Source: Bacteroidota bacterium (GTDB lineage: Bacteria > Bacteroidota > Bacteroidia > Flavobacteriales > Flavobacteriaceae). From it: 9,408 nucleotides of DNA. The stretch is taken from assembly GCA_022601215.1 (NCBI GenBank), contig JAHZIZ010000300.1, forward strand, positions 1 through 9,408. Direction: 5' to 3'. Both the position numbers and the translations under genes were made by a program. Of this stretch, positions 1 to 6,328 are shown in pieces. Every line of letters starts with the position of its first letter. Within the stretch, counting starts at the first letter, position 1. Below the pieces are notes generated by a model. The model had not been told where the DNA came from. It ran no database searches and was given only the letters and a program-made list of their open reading frames with translations.

Positions 1-641
1 ACTTTAATGGAGCAACCTATCGCTTTTGTTTCTTTTACTGAAATCTCTTTTCCTTGTAGGAGTTGATTAATGGCATTGGCAAGGAAACGTTGTTTGACTG
101 CATTCCCATTTCTTACGTTGTCATCAATGGCTCCTATATACTTTACCACATTGCCTTTCTTTTCTTTCTGAAGCAAATACACATGAGGGGTTTTCCTTGC
201 TCCATATAAGGCGTATATACTTTTAGATTCATCATATAAATAAGGAAAACTAAAGTTCTTTTCTTTGGCTTTACGCTGCATTAATTCGAAGGTATCATCA
301 GGTTGTACCGAAGGGTCATTAGGATTGATCGCTATTATTGGATAGCCCTGACTTTTAAACTCTGCATCCAAGGCATTAATTCGATCTTCACTGGCCACGG
401 CATACGGACAGGTATTGCAAGTAAAAATAATAACGAAACCTTTGGCTTCTGAATAATCGGCTAAAGAAACCATCTTCCCGTCGATATTTTTCAGAGAAAA
501 GTCGGTCGCAACATCTCCTATTCCGTATCCCTCAATTTCTGAGGCCGTTGTCTCTCCTGAAAATGCTAAAAGCCCAATAGCCGCAACTAGGACCACTGCA
601 AATTCAAGAACGAACCATTTTTTAAGTATTGAACGTGTCAT
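1..641 (-). CDS. Membrane-anchored thioredoxin-fold (redoxin / AhpC-TSA-like) protein, C-terminus cut by window edge
   Basis: Reading leftward from the ATG at 641-639, the frame stays open to the window edge, giving 213 visible codons. Residues about 10-28 are a hydrophobic stretch after a basic N-terminus (RSILKKW), which fits a signal anchor or uncleaved signal peptide, so the domain probably faces the periplasm. The redoxin domain starts near residue 40 (IGDVATDFSL). It carries a CxxC motif, C75-N-T-C78 in FTCNTCPYA, and a cis-proline-type KTPHVY at 150-155. The visible end, AIGCSIK, resembles the usual GCSIKW end of this family, so probably only a few residues are missing. It starts 18 bases after the stop of the upstream TlpA-like gene, so the two are probably co-transcribed. 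Its role as a thiol-disulfide oxidoreductase or peroxidase-like protein is inferred from the fold; the substrate is unknown. Confidence 0.88.
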   Translation of the reverse strand, partial: MTRSILKKWFVLEFAVVLVAAIGLLAFSGETTASEIEGYGIGDVATDFSLKNIDGKMVSLADYSEAKGFVIIFTCNTCPYAVASEDRINALDAEFKSQGYPIIAINPNDPSVQPDDTFELMQRKAKEKNFSFPYLYDESKSIYALYGARKTPHVYLLQKEKKGNVVKYIGAIDDNVRNGNAVKQRFLANAINQLLQGKEISVKETKAIGCSIK

Positions 642-659
642 AATGTTTTGTGTTTTAAA

Positions 660-1199
660 TTAAAGCATTGTTTTTAATTCTTTTTCTAACTCCTCAAATG
701 AAAAGGAACGTTCATAAAAAGATTTCATTTTTTTATTTAGAATAATAGTGGCAGGAATGGCTCCACTCCATTCTGAATCCACCTTAGGGATCCAAGCATT
801 GGCATCCGGATCATCTAGCAAAAGAACTTCAGATTTCAGTCCATTTTTTTCGATGAAAGGTAGTACTCGCGTTTCTATGTTTTCAGGAAAATCTAAGCTC
901 ACTAAGACCACCTTTACGTGTTTGTCAACGTATGCTTCACCAATTCTTTCAAAAGCAGGCAACTCCTTTACACAAGGTTTACACCAGGTAGCCCAAAAAT
1001 TAATGATGTAAGTCGTATCATTGGTTATAGACAAATACTCCTTCTCCAAAGTGTCAAAATTATGAACAGGAAGTGCAAAGGCATTGTCTGGAGCTTCCAT
1101 AACAGGAATTTTATCTACCGCAATGATCTTTTCATTCTTCTTTTCGGCGCATGCGGATACCAGCAAAGTCAACACGCTTAAAACGAACAGGTATTTCAT
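660..1199 (-). CDS. TlpA-like thioredoxin-fold lipoprotein
   Basis: This 179-residue protein starts with a type II signal peptide: a hydrophobic run over residues 3-14, then a lipobox VSAC with C17 as the predicted lipidated residue, followed by charged AEKKNEK. The thioredoxin domain shows the classic active site FWATWCKPC (C73 and C76) and a cis-proline in GAIPAT (P149). A membrane-tethered thiol-disulfide reductase of the TlpA/ResA type, facing the periplasm, is the best call. Members of this group serve cytochrome c maturation or envelope redox repair, but nothing here fixes which. The chosen ATG gives the complete lipoprotein signal. The next gene, another redoxin, follows after 18 bases on the same strand. 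The divergent marR gene starts 156 bases away. No convincing Bacteroidota promoter was found for this strand in that gap. Confidence 0.9.
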   Translation of the reverse strand: MKYLFVLSVLTLLVSACAEKKNEKIIAVDKIPVMEAPDNAFALPVHNFDTLEKEYLSITNDTTYIINFWATWCKPCVKELPAFERIGEAYVDKHVKVVLVSLDFPENIETRVLPFIEKNGLKSEVLLLDDPDANAWIPKVDSEWSGAIPATIILNKKMKSFYERSFSFEELEKELKTML

Positions 1200-1296
1200 A
1201 TTCTAAAAGTAAACAATAGTCATTTCAGAAGGAATTCATTTAACAAATACTTAGAGTATTTAACACTTTCCCTTCAACATAAAATACTGTTAAAGT

Positions 1297-1329
1297 CTGA
1301 CCAATATATAAAAAACAATATTACATTTG
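1297..1329 (+). promoter_or_regulatory. Predicted promoter of the marR-yceI unit
   Basis: TACATTTG at 1322-1329 matches the Bacteroidota -7 consensus TAnnTTTG exactly. A weak -33-like CTG lies at 1297-1299, 22 bases upstream, at the long end of the tolerated spacing. Transcription would start near 1333-1336, about 20 bases before the marR ATG. The -7 element overlaps the first of two palindromes, so a repressor bound there would block RNA polymerase. Confidence 0.55.
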
Positions 1330-1354
1330 TACCTACAAATATTGTTTATACAAT
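1313..1354. promoter_or_regulatory. Overlapping palindromes, likely MarR operator(s)
   Basis: Two palindromes abut exactly: ATTTGTA-cc-TACAAAT at 1325-1340 and ATTGT-ttat-ACAAT at 1341-1354. A third, wider inverted repeat pairs AAACAATATT (1313-1322) with AATATTGTTT (1338-1347). The half-sites look alike (ATTTGTA and ATTGT). The block covers the -7 element, the predicted start site and the 5' leader up to the marR start codon. MarR-family dimers bind palindromes of about this size and often repress their own promoter, so autoregulation is the simplest reading. That the linked MarR is the binder is an inference from position. Confidence 0.55.
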
Positions 1355-1355
1355 T

Positions 1356-1811
1356 ATGTCAATTGAAACTGAAATTAAAGCGACCACAACAATGAAGATT
1401 ACGACCAAGACCGTAATTAACATTATGTATACATCCCGCTTTATTGAAAACCACATTGATAAGTTTAAGGAACGAGAAATTACCATGCAGCAGTATAATG
1501 TTTTGCGCATTTTGCGTGGACAAAAAGGGAATCCAGCTAACTTATCTACCTTGCAGGAAAGGATGATCGACAAAAGTAGTAATACCACTCGATTGGTGGA
1601 TAAATTGATTCAAAAAGGTTTTGTAAAACGCAGTATTTGTGCCGAAAATAGAAGAAAAGTAGAAATCCTTATCACGGAACTAGGACTGGAGTTTTTAACG
1701 GAGTTAGACCCCATAACAGAACAGGCAAACAAGGATATTTTACAGCACTTAACAACCGCAGAATTAGAAACATTAAATATTTTATTAGATAAACTAAGAA
1801 ACAAACAATGA
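1356..1811 (+). CDS. MarR-family winged helix-turn-helix transcriptional regulator
   Basis: The 151-residue length is typical of MarR proteins. An N-terminal dimerisation helix region (about 10-40) is followed by the winged helix domain. QQYNVLRILRG (45-55) is the conserved pre-HTH helix. LSTLQERMIDKSSNTTRLVDKL (63-84) contains the helix-turn-helix with the recognition helix around SSNTTRLVDKL. The wing, KGFVKRSICAENRRKVEILIT (87-107), has the RR expected of the family. C-terminal helices (120-150) complete the dimer interface. A single cysteine, C95, sits in the wing. The gene overlaps the start region of yceI (ATGA at 1808-1811), and MarR-YceI pairs are common in Flavobacteriia. It probably represses its own promoter through the palindromes just upstream and may respond to a small lipophilic ligand or stress. 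The ligand is unknown. Confidence 0.92.
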   Translation: MSIETEIKATTTMKITTKTVINIMYTSRFIENHIDKFKEREITMQQYNVLRILRGQKGNPANLSTLQERMIDKSSNTTRLVDKLIQKGFVKRSICAENRRKVEILITELGLEFLTELDPITEQANKDILQHLTTAELETLNILLDKLRNKQ

Positions 1812-1831
1812 ATAACTTAAAAATTAAAACC

Positions 1832-2401
1832 ATGAAAACCTCACTTAAAACCTTATTAGTACTTGTTATAGCCACCTCATTGGCAGCCTTCACCCCTCCT
1901 ACCGTAAAAAAGATGACGGTAAAAGAAAGTAGCATCACATGGGTAGGCAAAAAAGTAACGGGACAGCATTCAGGAACTGTAAATCTTAAAACGGGATACC
2001 TAGAAATGGATGGAGATCGTTTAACAGGTGGTGAATTTGTCATTGATATGACTTCTTTACAAGTAACCGATTTAAAAGCGGGTAAAGGAAAAGAGAAATT
2101 GGAAGGACACTTAAGCTCGGACGATTTCTTTGGTATCGCCAATCACCCAACCGCCACTTTGGTTGTTGCCGGAGGATCCAAAAGCGGAAATGTGTATGCT
2201 ATAGAAGGAAGTATCACCATTAAGGGAGTGACGCAACCTATTAGTTTCAAACTAAACATGAACGGAACTACAGCAACCACAACGCTTACTATTGATCGTA
2301 CAAAATTTGGAGTGAAGTATGGATCAGGAAGTTTTTTCGACAATTTAGGCGATAAAACAATTTATGACGATTTTGAATTAGACATAACGATGAAATTTTA
2401 A
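1832..2401 (+). CDS. YceI-family secreted lipocalin-like protein
   Basis: YceI proteins form a lipocalin-like barrel that binds long isoprenoid or amphipathic molecules and are usually exported. The start chosen here (MKTSLKTLLVLVIATSLAAF) gives a clean signal peptide and a 189-residue precursor. It is preceded by the AT-rich leader typical of Flavobacteriia. An in-frame ATG at 1808 would add MNNLKIKT and overlap the marR stop as ATGA; it is a real alternative. Family signatures include the early strand SSITWVGKKVTGQHSGTV, then GGEFVIDMTSL, the HLSSDDFFGIANHPTATL stretch, a central GSITIKGVTQPISF, and the C-terminal DRTKFGVKYGSGSFFDNLGDKTIYDDFEL. All are recognisable YceI positions. It is translated from the same transcript as marR and is likely controlled with it. 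The bound ligand is not visible from sequence. Confidence 0.93.
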   Translation: MKTSLKTLLVLVIATSLAAFTPPTVKKMTVKESSITWVGKKVTGQHSGTVNLKTGYLEMDGDRLTGGEFVIDMTSLQVTDLKAGKGKEKLEGHLSSDDFFGIANHPTATLVVAGGSKSGNVYAIEGSITIKGVTQPISFKLNMNGTTATTTLTIDRTKFGVKYGSGSFFDNLGDKTIYDDFELDITMKF

Positions 2402-2416
2402 TTTCAAAATTCATTT
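2390..2416 (+). terminator. Possible weak AT-rich terminator after yceI
   Basis: ATGAAATTTT (2390-2399) can pair with AAAATTCAT (2406-2414) with one bulged base around a 6-base loop, followed by TT. The stem is almost all A-T and overlaps the yceI stop codon. It may only lower readthrough into trp. The same region also contains two direct copies of AATTCATTT (2408-2416 and 2427-2435). Confidence 0.22.
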
Positions 2417-2444
2417 GAGAATTCAGAATTCATTTCTATATTTG
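2414..2444 (+). promoter_or_regulatory. Promoter of the trp operon (Bacteroidota type)
   Basis: TATATTTG at 2437-2444 is a perfect TAnnTTTG -7 element. TTTG at 2414-2417 provides the -33 element, with 19 bases between TTG and the -7 motif, within the usual range. The expected start of transcription is near 2448-2452, immediately before the ATG of the leader peptide at 2453. This is the only strong promoter seen ahead of the seven trp genes. Confidence 0.75.
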
Positions 2445-2452
2445 AACCATAA

Positions 2453-2509
2453 ATGAAACGAAATACAGTACATACATGGTGGTGGTCTATCGAACGCAAA
2501 CAGTCGTGA
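2453..2509 (+). CDS. trpL: trp operon leader peptide (attenuation peptide)
   Basis: This 18-codon reading frame encodes MKRNTVHTWWWSIERKQS and ends in TGA. Three consecutive TGG codons at 2477-2485 are the hallmark of a ribosome-stalling trp leader peptide. It sits between the trp promoter and a rho-independent terminator ahead of trpE. When charged tRNA-Trp is scarce the ribosome should stall at the Trp run; otherwise it proceeds to the stop codon 21 bases later. The start codon lies only a few bases after the predicted transcription start, so translation is probably nearly leaderless. The stop codon lies inside the segment proposed to form the antiterminator, which gives a direct mechanism for sensing. 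The peptide itself probably has no other function. Confidence 0.88.
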   Translation: MKRNTVHTWWWSIERKQS

Positions 2510-2554
2510 CCTAAACCCGTATGTAAACAATATACTAAGGCTTATCATCACGAT
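2503..2554 (+). promoter_or_regulatory. Proposed antiterminator of the trp attenuator
   Basis: GTCGTGA (2503-2509) can pair with TCACGAT (2548-2554) over seven positions including one G-U. CCT (2510-2512) with AGG (2538-2540) and GTAT (2519-2522) with ATAC (2532-2535) can add inner helices. This fold uses the loop and parts of both arms of the terminator, so the two are mutually exclusive. The 5' arm contains the leader stop codon and would be covered by a ribosome finishing the leader, but left free by one stalled at the Trp codons. A weak competing hairpin, GGTC (2484-2487) with GACC (2508-2511), could act as the protector when the leader is not translated. The pairings were read by eye without energy calculation. 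Confidence 0.5.
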
Positions 2555-2566
2555 AAGCCTTTTTTT
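2537..2566 (+). terminator. trp attenuator terminator
   Basis: A perfect 10-base-pair stem, AAGGCTTATC (2537-2546) with GATAAGCCTT (2552-2561), closes a 5-base loop ATCAC and runs into seven T residues at 2560-2566. It lies 12 bases before the trpE start codon. A rho-independent terminator after a Trp-rich leader peptide and before trpE is the expected position for transcription attenuation. Confidence 0.9.
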
Positions 2567-2578
2567 ATTTACAAACAG

Positions 2579-3979
2579 ATGAAATATACGCTTACAACAC
2601 ATTCTAAAAAGCTCCTCGCAGACACGTTAACTCCAGTGTCTGTGTATTTAAGAGTGCGAGACAAATTTCCAAACAGTCTCCTACTGGAAAGTAGCGATTA
2701 CAGAGCCAATGACAATACGTTCAGCTATGTGTGCTGCAACCCCATTGCCTCCATAAAAATTGAGCAAGAGATGCTTACTCAAAATTTTCCGGATGGTCGA
2801 AGCGAACAAATTACTATTACCGCTAACACGGATATTCCAAAGCTACTAGAAGCTTTTGCTTCTTCTTTTACCGAAAAAGACTCAGATTCATTTAAGTTTA
2901 TACACAATGGTCTGTTTGGATATATGAGCTACGACATGGTGCGCTATTTTGAAGATATTGATATTTCAAAAAAAGAAGGCGATCTCGTCATCCCTGATGC
3001 TTACTACGCCGTATATCAAAATGTGATTGCCATCAATCATTTTAATAATGAAGCCTATATATTCTCTCATAATTTTAAGACTGAAAATAACATAGCCGAG
3101 ATCGAATTATTACTGTCATCTAAAAACTTTGCCGAATATTCCTTTGCAAAAAACGGAGCATCTAAAACCAATATTGACGATGACGACTTTAAAGCCTTAG
3201 TGAATACTTGCAAAGAACACTGCGCTCGTGGAGACGTATTTCAAATTGTTCCAAGCAAGCGATTTTCTCAAGGGTTTACTGGAGATGAATTTAATGTGTA
3301 TCGCGCCTTGAGAAGTGTAAACCCATCACCTTATCTTTTCTATTTTGACTACGGGAGTTATAAGATTTTTGGAAGTTCTCCCGAAGCCCAGCTTGTTGTA
3401 AAAGGAGATCAAGCAGAGATTCATCCTATTGCTGGAACCTTTAAACGAACAGGTAATGATGAGCAAGATGCTTTGTTGGCAAAACAACTCGCAACTGATG
3501 AAAAGGAAAATAGTGAGCATGTAATGCTCGTAGATTTAGCAAGAAATGACCTAAGTAGACACGGCAGCAATGTTCATGTCGAAACTTATAGAGAAGTTCA
3601 ATTCTTTTCACATGTGATTCACTTAGTAAGCAAGGTTACTGCCACTAAAAACAAAGAGACGTCCACCCTTCAAGTCGTTGCGGACACCTTCCCAGCTGGA
3701 ACTTTAAGCGGTGCTCCAAAACACAAAGCTATGCAGCTTCTTGAGCAGTACGAAAATGTGAATAGAGATTTTTATGGTGGAGCCATAGGGTTTATGGATT
3801 TTACAGGAAATTTTAATCATGCGATCATCATTCGTTCTTTTGTAAGTAAGAATCACACTCTGCATTTTCAAGCTGGAGCGGGAATTGTAAGTGAAAGCAA
3901 CCCTGAAAAAGAACTACAAGAAGTATATAATAAATTAGGTGCCCTAAATAAGGCACTGGAATTGGCAGAAACGATATGA
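2579..3979 (+). CDS. trpE: Anthranilate synthase component I (chorismate-binding subunit)
   Basis: TrpE converts chorismate plus ammonia to anthranilate and pyruvate, and acts in the cytoplasm with TrpG, which supplies ammonia from glutamine. The protein has 466 residues, normal for the family. The N-terminal domain carries LLLESSDY (34-41), matching the LLES motif of the tryptophan feedback site. The C-terminal chorismate-binding domain shows NPSPYLFYFDYG, FGSSPEAQLVV, PIAGTFKRTG (from P283), EHVMLVDLARND, FPAGTLSGAPK (about 371-381), YGGAIGF and QAGAGIVSESNPEKE. It follows the attenuator directly. The start of trpG overlaps its stop by four bases (ATGA), so the two subunits are probably translationally coupled. 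It contains no tryptophan residue. A PabB or isochorismate synthase role is unlikely given the operon and the LLES motif. Confidence 0.97.
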   Translation: MKYTLTTHSKKLLADTLTPVSVYLRVRDKFPNSLLLESSDYRANDNTFSYVCCNPIASIKIEQEMLTQNFPDGRSEQITITANTDIPKLLEAFASSFTEKDSDSFKFIHNGLFGYMSYDMVRYFEDIDISKKEGDLVIPDAYYAVYQNVIAINHFNNEAYIFSHNFKTENNIAEIELLLSSKNFAEYSFAKNGASKTNIDDDDFKALVNTCKEHCARGDVFQIVPSKRFSQGFTGDEFNVYRALRSVNPSPYLFYFDYGSYKIFGSSPEAQLVVKGDQAEIHPIAGTFKRTGNDEQDALLAKQLATDEKENSEHVMLVDLARNDLSRHGSNVHVETYREVQFFSHVIHLVSKVTATKNKETSTLQVVADTFPAGTLSGAPKHKAMQLLEQYENVNRDFYGGAIGFMDFTGNFNHAIIIRSFVSKNHTLHFQAGAGIVSESNPEKELQEVYNKLGALNKALELAETI

Positions 3980-4542
3980 AAATAGTAGTGATAGATAATT
4001 ATGACAGCTTTGTGTACAATTTGGTGCACTATTTGGAGGCTTTGAATTGTGAAGTTACCGTTAAACGAAATGACCAGTTTCATCTTGATGAGTTGGATAC
4101 CTTTGATAAAATTTTGCTTTCACCAGGACCTGGAATTCCAGACGAGGCTGGGCAACTCAAAGAAGTCATTTCAACCTATGCTGGAAAGAAACCCATTCTG
4201 GGAGTATGTCTTGGACAACAAGCCATCGGTGAGGTGTTTGGAGGAAGTTTACACAATTTAAGTGAGGTTTTTCACGGAGTAGCTACCAAGGCAGAAATTT
4301 TGGTAGAAGACGAATCTATGTTCTACGATTTAGGTAATGAAATAGAAATTGGCCGCTATCATTCTTGGGTCGTTTCAAAAGACAACTTCCCCGAGGTACT
4401 TGAAATCACCTCTGTGGATAAAAATGGACAAATCATGTCGCTACGCCATAGAGAATACGACATTAAAGGAGTGCAATTTCATCCCGAAAGCGTTTTAACG
4501 CCAAAGGGTAAAGAAATGATTAAAAACTGGGTAAATAATTAA
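3976..4542 (+). CDS. trpG: Anthranilate synthase component II (glutamine amidotransferase)
   Basis: This class I glutamine amidotransferase of 188 residues hydrolyses glutamine and passes ammonia to TrpE. The catalytic triad is visible: C78 in GVCLGQQAIGE, and H169 and E171 in GVQFHPESVLTPKG. The oxyanion-region motif SPGPGIPDEAG (49-59) and GRYHSW (126-131) also fit. It is a free-standing amidotransferase and is not fused to TrpD as in enteric bacteria. Its ATG overlaps the trpE stop. trpD begins four bases after its stop. In some bacteria one such subunit also serves p-aminobenzoate synthase (PabA); that shared role cannot be judged from this window. Confidence 0.97.
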   Translation: MKIVVIDNYDSFVYNLVHYLEALNCEVTVKRNDQFHLDELDTFDKILLSPGPGIPDEAGQLKEVISTYAGKKPILGVCLGQQAIGEVFGGSLHNLSEVFHGVATKAEILVEDESMFYDLGNEIEIGRYHSWVVSKDNFPEVLEITSVDKNGQIMSLRHREYDIKGVQFHPESVLTPKGKEMIKNWVNN

Positions 4543-4546
4543 GCTT

Positions 4547-5539
4547 ATGAAGCGAATTCTGAATAGACTTATTAACCATGAGCAACTTTCTAAGCAAGAA
4601 GCAAGAGAGGTGTTGGTCCATATTTCTGAAGGGAAGTACAACCCAAGTCAGATTGCTGCCTTTATCACGGTCTATATGATGAGGAGTATCGATCTAGACG
4701 AGTTAGAAGGTTTTAGAGATGCCTTACTTGAACTTTGTGTCCCTGTTGATGTTAGTGACTACAACACTATCGACTTATGTGGAACCGGAGGTGACGGAAA
4801 AAACACTTTTAACATCTCTACCTTGGCCTCTTTTGTAACTGCAGGTGCTGGCATTCAGGTTACTAAACATGGGAATTATGGAGTGTCATCCATTAGTGGA
4901 AGTAGTAATGTAATGGAGCAATTAGGTATAAAATTTACCAATGATTCGGATCATTTGAAACGATGCTTAGATGAAGCCGGCATCTGTGTATTGCACGCCC
5001 CCTTATTTCATCCTGCTATGAAGAATGTAGCCCCTATACGTCGAGAACTAGGAGTGAAAACCTTTTTCAATATGCTAGGCCCCATGGTCAATCCTGCGTT
5101 TCCAAAAAATCAATTAGTAGGTGTTTTCAATCTCGAATTGGCTCGAATCTATGGCTACCTTTATCAAAAGGGAAGTAAGAATTTTGCGGTGCTACACGCC
5201 ATGGATGGTTATGACGAAATTAGCTTAACTGGGCCAGTGAAAATGATCGCGAAAGATTCGGAAGGTATTTTAACCCCAGCTAGCTTTGGAGTTCCGAAAA
5301 TCCAACAAAGTGATATTTACGGTGGCGAAACAGTGGAAGCTTCAGCGAAGATATTTACTGAAATCTTGAGTGGCCATGGAACTTCGCCGCAAAACAATGT
5401 GGTTTGTGCTAATGCTGGATTAGCAATAGCAACTGTCACTGGATGTACCATCCAACAAGGTTTTGAAAAAGCTACCGAAAGTTTACGAGGAGGAAATGCC
5501 TTAAAGGCACTTCAAAAATTACAAGCATTAAGCCAATAA
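4547..5539 (+). CDS. trpD: Anthranilate phosphoribosyltransferase
   Basis: TrpD joins anthranilate to PRPP, giving N-(5'-phosphoribosyl)anthranilate. At 330 residues it is normal length. An N-terminal helical domain (1-70) is followed by the phosphate-binding loop CGTGGDGKNTFNIST (78-92), where GTGGD contacts PRPP. Next come KHGNYGVSS (107-115), GSSNVMEQLG, and HPAMKNVAPIRRELGVKTFFNMLGPMVNP, which carries the anthranilate-contacting arginine region. GYDEISLTGP and the C-terminal NAGLAIA also match the family. The gene is separated from trpC by one base and from trpG by four, consistent with one transcript. Confidence 0.97.
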   Translation: MKRILNRLINHEQLSKQEAREVLVHISEGKYNPSQIAAFITVYMMRSIDLDELEGFRDALLELCVPVDVSDYNTIDLCGTGGDGKNTFNISTLASFVTAGAGIQVTKHGNYGVSSISGSSNVMEQLGIKFTNDSDHLKRCLDEAGICVLHAPLFHPAMKNVAPIRRELGVKTFFNMLGPMVNPAFPKNQLVGVFNLELARIYGYLYQKGSKNFAVLHAMDGYDEISLTGPVKMIAKDSEGILTPASFGVPKIQQSDIYGGETVEASAKIFTEILSGHGTSPQNNVVCANAGLAIATVTGCTIQQGFEKATESLRGGNALKALQKLQALSQ

Positions 5540-5540
5540 A

Positions 5541-6320
5541 ATGACAATACTAGATACCATAACACAATATAAAAAGTTAGAAGTTGCTGCAAAAAAGGAA
5601 GCGTTTCCGCAATCGGTTTTAACGCAATCGAAATGGTTTAACCGAACCTGCATCTCCATGGCGGCGTCTATTAAAACTGGTTCGGGTATTATTGCTGAGC
5701 ACAAAAGACGATCTCCAAGCAAGGCCATTATCAACGATACAGCAGAAGTGCCTGAAATTGTATCAGGTTATGAAAATGCTGGTGTTTCTGCCATTTCAGT
5801 ATTAACAGACACTAAGTTCTTTGGTGGATCCATCGACGATTTAGTAGTGGCTAGGCAGACAGTATCACTACCGTTATTGAGAAAAGAATTCATTATTGAT
5901 CCTTATCAAATCTATGAGGCAAAAGCCTTTGGCGCGGATGCCATTTTATTGATCGCAGCTTGTTTGGAAGAGCATCAGCTTAACGATTACTCTGCTTTGG
6001 CCAAAGCGCTAGGAATGGAAGTACTTCTCGAAGTACATAATGAGGAAGAACTCAAAAAATCCTTGCATCCAACAGTAGATCTATTGGGTGTAAACAACCG
6101 TAACCTAAAAACTTTCGAAGTTTCCTTAGCAGCCAGCAAAGCCCTTTCCGCATTGATACCAGACACCTTTGTAAAAGTATCAGAAAGTGGAATTAGCGAG
6201 GTTGAGGCTGTGAAAGAATTACAGCCATATGGATTTCAAGGTTTCCTCATTGGAGAGCGATTTATGAAAACCAATCACCCAGGACAAAGCGCAGCCCAAT
6301 TCATTAAGGCAATGCAATAA
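5541..6320 (+). CDS. trpC: Indole-3-glycerol phosphate synthase
   Basis: This monofunctional (beta-alpha)8-barrel enzyme of 259 residues closes the ring of CdRP to form indole-3-glycerol phosphate. Expected active-site positions are present: E53 and K55 in IAEHKRRSPSK, K115 in LLRKEFIIDPYQ, E164 in VLLEVHNEEEL, N185 and N188 in GVNNRNLKTFEV, S216 in VSESGIS, and the phosphate-binding GFLIGERFM (235-242). IAEHKRRSPSK replaces the more common IAEIKRASPSKG but keeps the key residues. It is not fused to TrpF. It begins one base after the trpD stop. trpF begins eight bases after its own stop. Confidence 0.97.
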   Translation: MTILDTITQYKKLEVAAKKEAFPQSVLTQSKWFNRTCISMAASIKTGSGIIAEHKRRSPSKAIINDTAEVPEIVSGYENAGVSAISVLTDTKFFGGSIDDLVVARQTVSLPLLRKEFIIDPYQIYEAKAFGADAILLIAACLEEHQLNDYSALAKALGMEVLLEVHNEEELKKSLHPTVDLLGVNNRNLKTFEVSLAASKALSALIPDTFVKVSESGISEVEAVKELQPYGFQGFLIGERFMKTNHPGQSAAQFIKAMQ

Positions 6321-6328
6321 TCATAACT

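Noticed and set aside
748..1181. Plus-strand frames across the TlpA-like gene
   Set aside because: They are antisense to a lipoprotein with a complete signal peptide and active site; no start context or motif supports them.
1346..1588. 80-codon minus-strand frame with hydrophobic stretch opposite marR
   Set aside because: It is an antisense shadow of the MarR N-terminal coding region; the apparent membrane segment comes from the complement of Lys/Asn/Thr codons.
1672..2142. 156-codon minus-strand frame opposite marR and yceI
   Set aside because: It is antisense to two well-supported genes and shows no family motif; it results from base composition.
2400..2578. T-box or tryptophan-binding (TRAP/riboswitch) control of trp
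   Set aside because: There is no T-box consensus and no series of GAG/TAG triplets; the three Trp codons in a short frame point to ribosome-mediated attenuation.
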